From contig NC_052518.1 of NCBI RefSeq assembly GCF_014356525.2, positions 8,014,478 to 8,078,477 on the forward strand: 64,000 nucleotides of DNA. Direction: 5' to 3'. Positions 37,901 to 52,900 of this stretch are shown piece by piece. The translations under genes were made by a program, and so were the position numbers. Numbering within the stretch: position 1 is the stretch's first letter; every line of letters begins with the position of its first letter. The notes beneath the pieces are model-generated. The model was given only the letters and a program-made list of their open reading frames with translations, ran no database searches and was not told the DNA's origin. This DNA comes from Nilaparvata lugens. Taxonomy: Eukaryota; Arthropoda; Insecta; Hemiptera; Delphacidae.

Positions 37901-40900
37901 GTTGTAACTCAAATATTTTGAACGTAAACACCCAGTATGTGGTCTATCAAAGGCCTCCTCAAAAATAAAAAGATGACATCAGTAAAATGCTCTATGATAC
38001 TTTTATCCAAAATGGCGGCTGATTAAAATTTATCAATTATTTCTTTAAAAACTCAAAATTCAATCAGCCGCCATTATGTATAAAAGGAACTCAGAACATT
38101 TTCATCTATGTCATTTTTCTAGTTTTGAGAAGGCCTTTAAAATGATGTATCACACAATGAGTGTTTACGTTCAACATATTTTAGTTACAACCCCCCATTT
38201 CCTTAAAAACTAAACCTTCAATCAGCCGCCATTTTGAATACAAGTATCAATGAATTATCCACTTGTCGTAGGCATAGATGAATTCATCCAGCTAGCAGAT
38301 TCATCCTCAATTGATTTACTCAGTTTTATCTATCAACTAATCATTTGAAATATATATTTTATCATAGGGGCACTAACAGCATGAATTTTCTCAATATACC
38401 AGAACCAGATCGGCCAGAAGAAAAAGTATGCCCAAGAGGTTATCTACCAAAAGATAGCAAGCACCAAAACTTTCTAAATTGCATGATTGAATTGAAAAAT
38501 CTTTTACAACAATATGATAAAATAAACGCAGATATTTTCAAAGAAGCTCTTTTAACACTTCGAACCGAAAATCTTCATGCTTCATTGTCGGACTTCAGAG
38601 AAATTGAATTGATGAGTGTGAATGTTTACGATAATGAATTGAAAATGTTCCTTCTACCAACTACTTCAAAATATAGAATGGGATTCAGTATGGAGGGAGG
38701 CGGAGCTTACGTATCATTTGACAACAGTTCTCGCAGTTTTCGAACCAATGAAAAATATATTATGGTTAGTCAAGACACTCAAGTGATGCTTAATGAGGAA
38801 CTGTTGGATGCTGTTTCGAAAATTGATATATCTCGATGCAAGATAATAAGAATAAGATGGATTGATGGAGTTCCAGGGAGCGGAAAAACACATCTAATTG
38901 TTGATAAACATCGACCAATGGAAGAAGACCTCATACTAACCCAAACAAGAGCCGCAATCAAAGGGATAAGATCAACTATACAGGAGAAATACGGGAATGA
39001 ATTCAACTCAATCATCGATTCAAATTACAGAACCGTGACGTCGTTTCTAATTAATGGCTGCCACAAAAAATATAAGCATGTATTCATCGATGAAGCAAGC
39101 TGTCCTTATGCACGCCGGCTTGGTGATATTCGTCTCTGAGCTGACAGGCGCAGACAAGATAGTACTGGTTGGAGACTCAAAACAAATATCTTACATAGAG
39201 AGAAGTGGTTTACCAGCAGTCTGGAAAAATTTTTATGTTTTCGCAGATCAGGATTCTTACCAATCAGTAACCAACAGGTGTCCAATGGATGTGTGCTGTC
39301 TCTCGTCCAACTACTACAATGATATCTGCACTACAAATAAAATTATTCGAGCAATTGAACCAACAATAACTAACGGAGAACCTCACAACCTACAACCACA
39401 GACTTAATCCTCACATTCACGCAATCAGAAAAACAAATGGTACTGGAAGCTGTTAAAAACAAGGCTCCCGCTGGCTCATTAACAATACTAACTATACATG
39501 AAGCTCAGGGCTTAACGTCTAGAGATGTTATCCTAGTGAGGAAAAATACTAAACCAATCAAGATTTACAATAAATAGCATTCAGCACATAATAGTAGGGT
39601 AGCACTTAGTAGGCATACCAACTCATTCAGATATTTAACAGTTGGAGAGCAAGATCTCATGCTGTCATTAACTCAAAAAATACAATCAATTGAGGACAAG
39701 GATATCTACAATAGGCACACAAATAATAATAAACACAGAAACAAAAATGGCTGATTTGATGAAGGATTTGGATTTATTAGACATTGAAGACTTTTCGATT
39801 TCAAATTCACAAGATGTCAACAATACAATCCAACCTTTAAATAAAGGTTGACCTTTAGAGATAATAGCGCTTCATGTATAGATCATAATCTGATAAACTT
39901 TAGAAAAGATATAATACCAATAGTTTTCCCAAATTCTATCACAGATATTTTATAACTATTCTGGGAATTAAATATGATGCGGTGGTACACAATCACAACC
40001 GAAGAAAACCCTACTATAAAAGTATTGATTATAATAAACTTCCATTGGCACTAACGAATGAGACCTGGAATTCTGTGTACCTGCAGGAATGCGCTGATAG
40101 TGCTTTGAAGAGAATGATAGAAATACTGAAGAAATACACAGAAGAATGTAAAGTTATTAATAGAGTATCGCACACAAAAGGAAAAATCAAGCCTTGGATT
40201 ACAAATGGATTAATTATATCAATAAGGAAGAGAGATAAATTACACAGACAAAGCAAGAATAATACAGGAAATCTACAGCTTAGAGAGTATTATAGAAGGT
40301 ACAGAAATCTACTAACAACTGTAATAGAAGATGCGAAGAAACAATACTTTTCAAGGCGATTTGGAACTTCCAGCAACTCTAAGCAAACATGGGAAGTAAT
40401 AAGAGAAATAACTGAAGTGCAACGGCCAAGAACACAAATCAACATGGAAGGGAGAGAATTGAAATTGGGAGATGATGATAAAGATATGGCAAATTCTTTC
40501 AATGAATTTTTATTAGTATTGGATCAAAACTGGCCCAGGACATTCTAAATAGCGATTGCAATGGCGCAGATGAGCATGCGGCAGCTGATCAGATAGTTTG
40601 CCGGTCATTATTCTTTACACCCGTCAGTGAGGACAAAATGATAAAAATCATTAATAGTCTTAAAGCTAATAGTGCACCTGGACTCGATAATTTAAAAGCA
40701 TATTTTTTCAAACAGAATAATACTTTACTTGCCAAGCCTTTAACACATATTGCAAACAGAATTTTTGAGGAAGGTGTTTTTCCACAGTGTCTTGAGGAAG
40801 CTGTCATTTGTCCAATCTTCAAAACAGGAGATAAGAAACATATGAATTGCTACAGACCCATATCATTAATCAGTACATTATCAAAATTTTTGAAAAGTGT

Positions 40901-43900
40901 ATCAAAACAAGACTGATCAGCTTCTTGAAAAAATAATCTTCTATTGAGAAACCAATATGGTTTTAGATCTAGTCGCAGTACAAATGATGCTATCCACTAT
41001 GTGACCACTCAGATTGCCGATAAAATAAACACTGAAGAGAAACCATTAGCAGTATTCTTAGATTTAAAGAAGGCTTTTGATATGGTGTCACATGACTTCT
41101 TCTTTCAAGGTTTGATAACTATGGAATAAGAGGAGTCGCATGGAATCTCTTCAAAAGCTACTTATCAAACCGAACACAATGTGTCAGAGTCAATGGATGT
41201 ATAAGCAACAAGCTGACTGTAGAGTTTGGAGTGCCACAAGGAACAGTACTAAAGACCAATTCTTTTTCTTCTCAACATAAATCTATTATGCAACATGGAA
41301 ATTAATGGATCACCTTTGCAGATGATACTGTTTTACTGTTCTCTGAACCGAACTGGGAGATGACCTGGAGAGAAGCCGAGACTGGACTTCAGAGTGTGTC
41401 TCGCTGGTTGAGTGAAAATCTGCTAACATTGAACCATGAGAAAACCTTCTTTCTGACCTTTTCGGCGACACAAAATGGACAGCCAACAGGAGATGAGATA
41501 GTAATCAAGAATCAACGGAATAACACTTCATACACAGTTCACAGGAAACAGTCACAGAAATACCTGGGAGTTACAATGGACTCTTTTCTGCGCTGGGATC
41601 ATCATCTCAATGAATTATGCGGGGAGACTGAGGAAGACCATCTGTAAATTCATGATTCTGAGGACACTGGTCGACAAGGGATGTCTAAGAGTCATCTACT
41701 TCTCTCTAGCACAGTCCCTCATGCTGTATGGGATTGTGGGATGGGGAGGTGCAAGCTTCTTGCACATCGAACCGCTCCTCAGGGTACAGAAGCTGATCAT
41801 TAGGGTCATCAACCAGAAGCCTCCACGCTATTCATCAGACCAGCTATTCAATGAGTTTGACGTGATGGATCCAAGACAGCTTTACTCAAGGAGATACTAT
41901 GCAGATTACACAAGAACCCAACAACATTTCAAACCAGAAACCACAACCACAACACCAGATACAGGAATCTTCTCATCACTAGTGTTGCAAGGAAGGCTCT
42001 ATACCAGAGACATTTCAATCATTTAGCACCAAAATTATATAATCTACTTCCTGCAAACTTTAAACAGATTAATCATCCTAGAAAGTTCAAAACAATAGTA
42101 CACAATTGGTTGATGAGCAAAGGAAGAAAGAACATAGAAAACATTATTTCATACAACAACTAACCACCTAATGACTTACTAAACACAAACTTATCAATAA
42201 TACGCACAAAAAACTAACAAAACCTACTCTAGAACATGGTACGCCATAGTGGAGTAGGTCAATTTCCACACAGAAAAAACTAAACAAGTAGAGGACACAT
42301 TATAAGATTTATTTTGTAACTAAATATTGTATGTAAAATATTTCAATTTATCTAATATTTTGTGTAATTGATCTGGTAGTTTTAGTTTTTTGGGAAATAA
42401 CCATTCATTTATTTATTTATTTATGAACATTCTTATTAGGGATGGGTATCGATACATCGATGTTTCAACATCAAACATCGATGTTTACTGTTCGATGTTT
42501 TTCACTTATTGATGGTTTTACCTAGACATCGGTCATGCGATGTTTTTCCCAAGTAAAAAGTACAATTCTAATTTTTTAATTTGATACAAGTTTTTTTTTT
42601 TTTTTGTTTGAAGAGAATTATCTTGAGAGCAATAAGCAATAGTAACAGTATTACAATCATTATCTCTATCATATTTAGTGTAGTATTCTGTTTAGTGTTT
42701 TTTTGTGAATATAGATCACTCTTGTGAAAGATCTCGCATAAGTTTTGATTTCCTGCAGATTGCTATTTTTATTCTTCGATCAGGCTCTCTGTATTTTTAT
42801 GTGAGACTGTTGGATACTCTTGAAGATTTACATTACTTCTGTGGCCCGTGTCAAGGTTAGATAGTTAGTTATTTAGAATTGAATAAGAGGTCGGATTCTT
42901 CGTTTCTTAGGAAGAAAGAGTTTCTTCTTACTACAACTATTTCCTCAACATGTGTTTAACACTAATTAATCTAGCTCTGGAAAAGAGGTCCTCGTTGTAA
43001 GGAGTGCAGATATCCATATAAAAAACTTAATCCATTTTCATTTCCTAAAAAATCTATCAGGTATTGAATGAATACGATATGAGTATCAATGATTGCTAAA
43101 ATTAGCTTAGGGTGAAATTTCAAGACCGAATCCTCAAGGATATCCCGAGAGGTTTCAGACTAAACCATGAAGATGACAAATCTTGTGAACTAGAGTTGAT
43201 GTATCTTTCTAGTCACAACCTGGCTTTAATTATTCGAAAGACTGTTACTTGAATACCACAAGTCCAAAATTGCTGTGATTCCAGTTAGTAACTGTTGGAA
43301 TATTGGAACAATAGCTCCAGATAAAATTGTAGTCACTTCAGAAGCTCTTTTTGTGCTCTACAATCTGAGATCAGGTATAGCGATCTATCTCATATCCCAG
43401 GTACACCTGACAACAATGCTCCTTGTATTGTGAAAAACACCTAATTTTCAGCTTCAAGCATCATCACCAACTACATTGTCCTCACATTGATATTTCGCAC
43501 AACGACATAAGTTCTTGAGATTATGTTCTACTGCCGATACATTTCATTTCAGTATTTCCTAGTGGAGAGGCGCGCTTAAGGACACCTCAAGGATCAAAAT
43601 TTCAAACACATAACTTTTGACACAATGCTCAGATTTCATCGTACTACACTTCATCCTTCTCGGTTCGTCACGACGGTTCAAAATCATGCATAATAAGTCA
43701 AATTCGGTCGAAAAATGGAAAATTTATTGTTGAGTGTACTTAAGCCCATATTCCAATACACAGAAAATGACCTATTTCTATATTCAAAGTTGCATGTCTT
43801 GTGAAATACTTCTGATAAAATTTCCAAATCTAGTGAGAATGTGAAAATTGTCCCCCTCTACCCACTCCAATAAATAATACTTTCGATTCCAAAACAATTT

Positions 43901-46900
43901 GGAAGTTAAGATTTTAAAAATGGCGATTTCAGTTTTTACATTTTTTTCGTAATTTTACTGTTGATCAAGAGTTTCTCAAACGAGTCTGATACATCATAGG
44001 AACTTACGATTGATTACAAATTGTAGATAAATTTCATCCTCTACGAGCTCAGTTGCCTAAAATCCATCTTGAATCACTTTTCGCTATCATAGAACTTCCA
44101 AAACCGTTAATATGAGAAAAATATCTACAATTTCCGGATTTTTTTCAACAATCAAATCTCACTTTACGAACATATTTTTTCATGAATTGTTTACAGCAGA
44201 TGAAATAGAAAATTCTATTGTAGATTTCAAGATCATGTAATAATTTTTATAATAAGGGGTTACCGAGATACATAGCTTTGAATATAGTAATTGGCCATTT
44301 CATATGTATTGAATAAGTACCTACACTCAACAATAAATTTTCTATTTTTTGACCGAATTTGACTGTTGATGCATGACTTTGAACCGCCTTGGCGAGCCGA
44401 GAAGAATGAAGTGTAGTACGATGAAATCTGATCATTGTGTCAAAAGTAAATTATAAGTGTTTGAAATTTTGATCCTTGAGGTGTCCTTAAGCGTGCCTCT
44501 ACTAGGAAAAACTGAAATTTAGTGCATCTAACGGGTGATTCTTACCCATGAAGTTATGTCATTGTGCGAAATATCAATGTGAGGACAAAGTAGATGGTGA
44601 TGATGGTTGAAGCTGAAAATTAGGTGTTTTCCACAATACAAGGAGCATTGTTGTCAGGTGTACCTGGAAATCTATATGACATAGAGCGCTCTACCTGATC
44701 TCAGATTGTATAGCACAAAAATACGCTTAGAGGGATTTTGAAATATACATCTAAATTGTAACAATCGGAAGATATTGTTGATTAAAAACTAAAATTCATC
44801 AAAATTGATTTTTTCTTCAAATTTCACTAATTTTTGAAAAATTATAACAAAGTACTCATTGGAGATAGAGAGTTCCGAGTGATTTCATTTTTTTTCAGAA
44901 TTATATAATCTGGGAGAGATTTGGCAGAAATAGCTGAAAACTGGAAAATGAGCCCAAAATACGAGGTTTTTGGGCTATCCTGTATCTAGCACAAGGAAAT
45001 CTTGCATGAAGAAATTGGTTCTGGACTTCTCTTATGTACCCAAATATATATTAAAAATCAGAACTACAATATAAATTGCAAGCACACCCCCTTTTTATGT
45101 CTATATTGACTGGACTAATAGTATCATCCATAAAAACGTAGGGAAAAGATGTTTAAAAACATCGATGTTCAAAAACATCGATGTTCATCACTTATCGATG
45201 TTAGGATGAAAAAAACATCGATGTTTTGTCTTTCGATACCCATCCCTAACTCTTATCGATGTCATCTTTCTTGTTTTAAAAATGCCTTTGAAATGATGTA
45301 CCACACAATGGGTGTTTACATTTAAAATATTCCAGTTACAACCCCTAAGTCACCCCCTTATGGGGTGTTGAAATTCAGTTGTACGTCAAATGGTAGAGTA
45401 TTTGACCAATAACTTATCCTGAAAGTTACAGTATTATATTTATTGAAGGGTTCCCATGACTGACTCTGTATATTGAAATGAGGGATGTGCACGGAAAGGT
45501 GGGTGATTTGCAATAATCTTACAATATTTTATGCACGTAGATATCAGGATAAATAATTGTACCAGAGTTACCAAGGACATTAATCATAAATGGAAGAAGA
45601 TAATAGAAATGATAGGACGAGTTCAACTTAGCAATTATTATGAATGGCAGGATTGAGGGTGACGCACATTCAGAATTTACTTGATAGCAATCTTATATCT
45701 CCATTTATATCAATAGCAGAGGTGCAACAGTAGCCTAATTGATTTGTGATGTTTTCATTAGTGTCTAGATATTGTTCAAAATTTTTACGTCATTACTGAA
45801 TGTTTCTCAGATCATATACTCATTTGCGTAAAGTTGAGAAAAACAGAGAATGACCGCAATTCTTTTAACCCCGTTTTGTCGAAATTGAAATTGGAAATAT
45901 TAGGTAATATTATCAGGGTTGAAGATTGTAGGAAGAATCAGACGTAATGTTGATATCAGAGAAAACCCTAATTGATTGTTTTATTGAACCATCGTGATAA
46001 ACCTCTGATGGGCCCTAATTTTAGAATGTTTCTCCAAAAAAATGAAGAATCCATATTAAAAGACATTAATGAATTAGTACAAAAGCAGGTTCCTATACAA
46101 ACGCTACAAAAAACTGTGGCGAGAGGTAGTATCTTAAAAGTCAGTCATAAGTATGAAATGCAATGACAATTGCATTGAAATTCATCTAGTGACTTCACAC
46201 ATCAAAATTTGTTTTGTGATGGTAAACATTGATAAACTTCTTCACAAATTTATTTATGAGTCTTTTTTAAAGTACTCTTATGGAAATCGCAGAGAAGGGG
46301 AAAAAAATTTGTTCAGTACTCATTTGAGTATTATTAATTATTCATTATTTCAAATAATATATTTTTTTCATTCATAAATTGATTGATTGAAAAATTATTT
46401 AGAAATTAAGATTCACTTCAAATTTTCAAATTAATTGGATCAATTTAATTTTTAATTTGTATAAATTATCGATTATTTATTTTCAATTGGATTATCAAGT
46501 TTAGAATAAATTAAATTTGTTATTAATAACAAAATTATACAGACAAACATTTGATGGATTTCAGCCATCATTTCACCCGTGTGAAGTGTGCTGGAAAACA
46601 CTGGACTATTTCGTGTACCAAGGCTAAAGAAACCCCAGCCAAATGTTTCAATTGTGCTGAGGCTCACCCAGCTAACTACAGAGGCTGGCTGATCGCTAAA
46701 GAACTTCAGAGAAGAAGAACTGAAAAAGAAAACCTAGTTAAAAGAAGTAGCGAAGTACCACATACAACTAAACAGAGAAACTTCACTTCAAAAAAGTACA
46801 CTGGAGAAATATCCTATTCCCAAGTAACGAAACCCACTCCAAGCCTACAACAGGAAAGCCAACCAAAGCAACAACAACAACAACAACCAGTTGAAGTCAA

Positions 46901-49900
46901 TAAGGTTTTGCAGGAAATTTTGAACAGTTTAAATATTCTTTCTGGACGACTTGACAGCTTGGAAGGGAAGAATAAGAGTATCTCGAAGAAAAGTAGAAAA
47001 TTAATATTGCGAGCCAACAAGATATAAGGATTGCTACCTGGAATGCCAATGGAATAAATAATATCAATAATAATAGAAAACAAGAAATAGAAATATTTCT
47101 AAAGACACGAAATATAGATGTTTGCCTCATCTCTGAAACCCATTCAACTGAGCAGACTCACTTAAAAATCAATGGATATAATGTTTACGAAACTATTCAT
47201 CCTCAAATCAAGCAAGAGGTGGAAGTGCTGTAATAGTGAAGGAGAGTATTAAACACTATGAAGACTTCAGTATTCAAAGTAATGAAATACAGCTAACTGT
47301 AGTTGGAATAGAGTCCATCAACCAGAAAATACTTGTTGGAGCTGCATATTTTCCACCACGTTACAATTTAAAGAAAAATGATTATACAAATATTCTTCAT
47401 CAGCTTGGAGATAGATTCATAGTGGGTGGAGATTTTAAAGCCAAGCATAAGGATTGGGGTTCAAGACTCACGACTACCAAAGGAAAAGAACTCAGAGAGG
47501 CTATCCAGGAGCTGGGCTGCGAATTCCATTCAACAGGGACACCTACGTATTGGCCAACAGATTTAAATAAAACTTCAGATCTTCTAGATTTCTTCATAAC
47601 AAAGAGAATATCCAGTAATTTTATCGACATTGAAGAGAGCTTTGACCTGGAATCTGATCATTCAGCTGTAATTCTCACACTTAGTGAACGAATAATAAAG
47701 AAAGAAGATAGACCAATGTTAGTCAATAGAACAACAGACTGGGAAGCTTTTGAAGTGGATTTGGAGAATGAAATCAACTTGAATATTCCACTTAGAACAA
47801 CTGAGCAGCTAGATGAAGCCGCAAAAAATTTCATGTGGCAAATCCAGAAATCAGCCTGGAAAAACACCAGACAATATACCAGGAAAACAAAAGGATGCTA
47901 TTACCCTCTGGAAATTTGACAACTTGTTTTAGAAAAACGAAGGGCAAGAAGAAGATGGCAACAAACTCGTGATCCTGCTGACAAAAATATCTTGAATAAC
48001 AAAACACAATAATTGAGAAGAGAGATAAGGAAACTAACTGAGGAATCCATTAATAACTACCTTCGAAATTTGACAGCTGATGCCAGTACAGATTATTCAT
48101 TATGCAAAGCAACAAAAAGAATTAAGCGGCTAATATTACAATCCCCTCCAATTAGAAAACCAGATGGTACTTGGGCAAGAAATAACAGAGAAAAGGCAGA
48201 TTTAGAAAAACGAAGGGCAAGAAGAAGATGGCAACAAACTCGTGATCCTGCTGACAAAAATATCTTAAATAACAAAACACAATAATTGAGAAGAGAGATA
48301 AGGAAACTAACTGAGGAATCCATTAATAACTACCTTTGAAATTTGACAGCTGATGCCAGTACAGATTATTCATTATGCAAAGCAACAAAAAGAATTAAGC
48401 GGCCAATATTACAATCCCCTCCAATTAGAAAACCAGATGGTACTTGGGCAAGAAATAACAGAGAAAATGCAGATTTATTTGCTAATCATCTAGAAGAAAT
48501 CTTCCAGCCAAACAACATTCAATCTGAAATTGATCCTGAAGAAGATATAATAGATGATTTAGATACAGAGATTGATCCAGTTTCTATAAAAGAGGTTCAA
48601 GAAGAAATAAAATATAATCTGAATACCAAAAAAGCACCTGGGTTTGATCTGATTACAGGTGAAATCTTGAAGAAACTTCCAAGGAAAGGTATTGTCATGC
48701 TAACATACTTATCAATGCATCACTCCAATTACAGCATTTTCCTAAATTTGTAAGGTGGCAGAAGTTATTATGTTGCAAAAGCCTGGGAAATGTCCTCAAG
48801 AAGCAAAATCATACCACCCAATATCTCTTCTACCTGTAATTTCAAAGCTTTTTGAGAAATTGCTAATGAAGAGATTGACTCCCATCATAAGTAGCAGGAT
48901 CTGATACCAGCCTATCAATTTGGTTTCAGGCAGAAGCACTCAACCCTGGACCAAGTACTAGAATCACCAATGTAAAGAGAAGTCATTAGAGAAAAAATCG
49001 ATATGTTCAGCAATCTTCCTTGATGTGGCACAGGCATTTGACAAAGTGTGGCATGAAGGACTGATCATTAAACTTCATAAAATTCTTCCCACTCAACTTG
49101 TAAAACTTTTCAAATCATACATCAACAACAGATTATTCATAGTGAAACAATTTGACGACGTCTCCGAATTGAAGGAAATTAGGGCTGGAGTTCCACAGGG
49201 TAGTGTTCTTGGACCAGTTCTTTATGCTGTACACAAGCGATCTTCCTGAATTGGATGCAGTGACAATAGCTACTTTTGCTGATGATACTGCAATACTGGC
49301 AGAAGGGGAAACAGTACAAAGCAGCCACAAAACTACAGAATGCTAGCAACAGATTCAGTGACTGGACCAAAAAATGGAGAATTTGATTAAATGAGATGAA
49401 GTCTATTCATATCAACTTCACAAACAAAATTATCAATGACCCGATTCGAATAAATCTGAATAGGAATGTAGTACCACACAGCAACACAGCAAAATACCTT
49501 GGAATGACTCTTGACGCCAAGTTGAAATGGAAAGAGCATATCAAGATGAAAAGGAGTGAGCTAGGACTCAAATACAGTAAAATCAATTGGCTGTTGGGCC
49601 GTCAATCACAACTCTCATTGGACAACAAGTTATTGATTTACAGATAAATTCTAAAACTTGTAAGGACGTATGGAATTCAGCTTTGGGGCTGCTCTAGAAC
49701 TTCTAACATCAGTCAGATTCTAACATTCCAAAACAAAGTACTGCGAAACATGGTGAATGCGCCCTGGTACATAAGAAACAGTGATTTGCACCGAGATCTG
49801 CACATCCCCTATGTGACCTGAGAGATAAGACGATTGGCAGCCTATCATGAGTCACGTCTTCATCAACACAACACCGAAGTCCTCCAACTACTAGACAATA

Positions 49901-52900
49901 CTGAACTCACTAGGAGGTTGAAGAGAACAAAGCCCTTCGAGTTGGTGTAGTGCTAGTGGAGTGATTAAAGTATATTGAATGAAAGGGTAGTGAAATAATT
50001 TAAAGTAGTGAAATTATAGATTGGAACTGTAGGCTTCACTGGAAGACTTTAGCAATAAAAATTAATTTAGGATAAGAAATAACAGAACAAAATTAATGGT
50101 TAGTCCTAGTGACTAGTTTTAATAGAAATAAAAAAAAACAATTTCACCCATAATAAACCACTTCTCATTTAATGGTAACTGTAGGAAAAATTTAATGTGA
50201 AATATGTGAGCAAAGTTCCTCTGCTGCACTCAAGAAGCCATTCTGCCCCCGCCTACGGCTCGTGCGTAAACGTTTCTTTCGGTGCAGCAAAGTGTCACTT
50301 TGCGCACTAGTTGCACAAATAACTAGTACAGTTTCAGGTAAACAGCCAGTTTGTTACTTGTGAACTTTGTTACTTATACGAACTTTTTATTCAGTTTTTC
50401 ATCCTTCGTATCTTATCACAGTATTTGCTGTTATTCTTAATGTAGTGATTGTTTATTCCTTTTCTGGCTGATGCAATGTATGAAGATATAAGGTGCAAAG
50501 TATTTAACTTTATTCATGATTGTTGTCTGATAATGATTTTCGTTCTGAATCACACTATAATCAATGCTCCTGCTATCAAGTTGTTTTCACAGTTTCACTT
50601 ATTGATGAATTCTATTTTATTTTATCGGTCCTATACAGATAGGATAGGTCACTTTCGCTTTTCGTTAGCAATACAGCTAGGCTCATAATAACCTTCAATA
50701 TAATGGCAGTTCAATAGCAATATATATAAGGCATTAAATGATAAACAATCTAAGCTTCCGTACTTTCACGATTACCAACAATTTTTCATTCTAAATTAAA
50801 TCGGTTGCTGCTGATTTCACAATTTTTATTCTTACATGGTTTTAAATCGAATGTATCAGTTGGAGTTACTATTATTGCTTTTTCTTCTTCTTTGAATCAG
50901 GAGTTGGTTAGGTAAATCTCATCTAATGTTATTATAATGTCCATGGACAGGCTAGTGTTATACTTTATTAAACAAATACTAATAAGAAAATACTTAATAC
51001 TTCATCACATAATTATTTTTATCACCCTCAGTTTAAAATTTTACTGTAATAACCTATCATATTTCATTATTTTCCCACATATATATTTCTTTTTCATTTT
51101 ATTTCATTTTGTTCAGTTTTTTTTATTTTTGCTCATAATACTGGATTTCAATATATTATACAAAAATGTTAGAGGTCTGCGTTCCAAAGTTCCAAGCTTT
51201 TTCCGGAAGGTTTTAGAGTGTGATGCTGATGCAATTGTCCTCACTGAAACATGGTTGTACAATGGAAATCATAATGAGGAATTGTTCGATGAGCGGTACA
51301 CTGTCTTCCGCAGGGACAGGTCTGGTGATCAGGTGTTGAGGGGTGGTGGAGTACTTGTTGCTGTTCGCAGTTCTCTTAAGGCCGTATTATTATCAGAATT
51401 TTCATCACCGGTTTCGAATCTATCTGGATTAAGATTTTATTAAATAATAAAGATCCGTACTACATCAACGCTGTTTATTTCAAACCATCGACTTCCAATG
51501 AGACTTATCTTCGATATTTTGAATTGATCGAATCATTCAATGAAATTTCAAATAACAATGTAATAGTAATTGGTGACTGGAATATTCCCGAAATAGGTGG
51601 CTCTAACTTTGACTTCAGTAGAGGGTCTCGCCTGGCAACTTCATTGGGACTTTTCAAGGGGGTGATGGGCTTAGAGTCTTATAATGGAATTGTCAATTGT
51701 AATAATCAGACTTTGGATTTGGTTCTTAGCTCGTTCCATGTTAATATTTCAAGATGCGATGACTGTTTGGTTCCCGAGGATAGCCATCATCCTGCGCTTT
51801 CCATTTCTTTTCCATTGCTTCACAAGAGGGCAGATCACGGTGATGAATCAAATGACAAATTTCAATATGTTTTCAAGAGAGCTGATTTTCTTCGCTTGTA
51901 TGAATCTCTGAGAGACGCTGATTGGACCGCTGTCTATTCATGTTCAGAAGTCAATGAGGCAACTGAAGTTTTCTATAACATAATTTACTCATGTTTTGAC
52001 CTGTGTGTTCCTAGAAGAGCCGCTGGTGATCGGATTGGCAGGTACCCTCGGTGGTATACTAAGGATATAATTCAAGACATCAAACGGAAGGAGAAATGTG
52101 CCCGAAAGAGGAGAGTCTCTGCTTATCACGATGAGGTATTTAGAAGATTGAGATCTGCTTTGAAACTTAAAATTTCTCAAGCTTATCAGGCTTATATGAA
52201 TTCAGTTCAGACAAGTATTGGTGGTGACATGGGGAACTTCTGGTCATGTATAAATAATAATCGAAAGGGTAAGCGGTCAGAGAATTTATGAGATGGAATA
52301 ATATTTTTGTCACAGGTACTGAGATACCAGAGACGTTTGCAGATTATTTCTCATCTTTTTTCAACAGAATCGACAATCATGCTGGAGTTTTTGATGACAC
52401 AATTGGTCACTCCCCTTTCCACTTGAATTCTATCTCAATGACTGATATAGTTAATTCTATACGGAGCTTGAAAGGTAATGGATCTGTTGGTCCAGACTTG
52501 TTTCCACCGTATGTCATCAAGGGCTGCTCTGATTTGTTTATTGAACCGCTTGAGTTCATTTTCAATCTAGCACTGGAAACATCCACGTTTCCTGATCTGT
52601 GGAAGCAAGCCAAAGAAATTACCATTTTTAAAGCTGGGAGCAGACAATCTGTTGAAAACTACCGTTCAATATCCATTATCAATTGTTTTGCAAAGATTTT
52701 CGAAAAATGCATTTATAAAAAAATATTCAATCATATAGAACCGTGGATTGCTGATGGCTGCATGGATTTTTGCCAGGCAGGTCTACAGTGACTAATTTAT
52801 TGCATTTCCGGAGTGAGGTATCAGCTTGTCTTGATGCAGGTACTCGTGTTGACACTGAGTATACAGATTTATTAAAAGCTTTTGATACTTTAAACCACAC

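Noticed and set aside
46814..47130. Minus-strand ORFs with a Cys run
   Set aside because: They are antisense shadows of the LINE ORF1 Gln-rich region.
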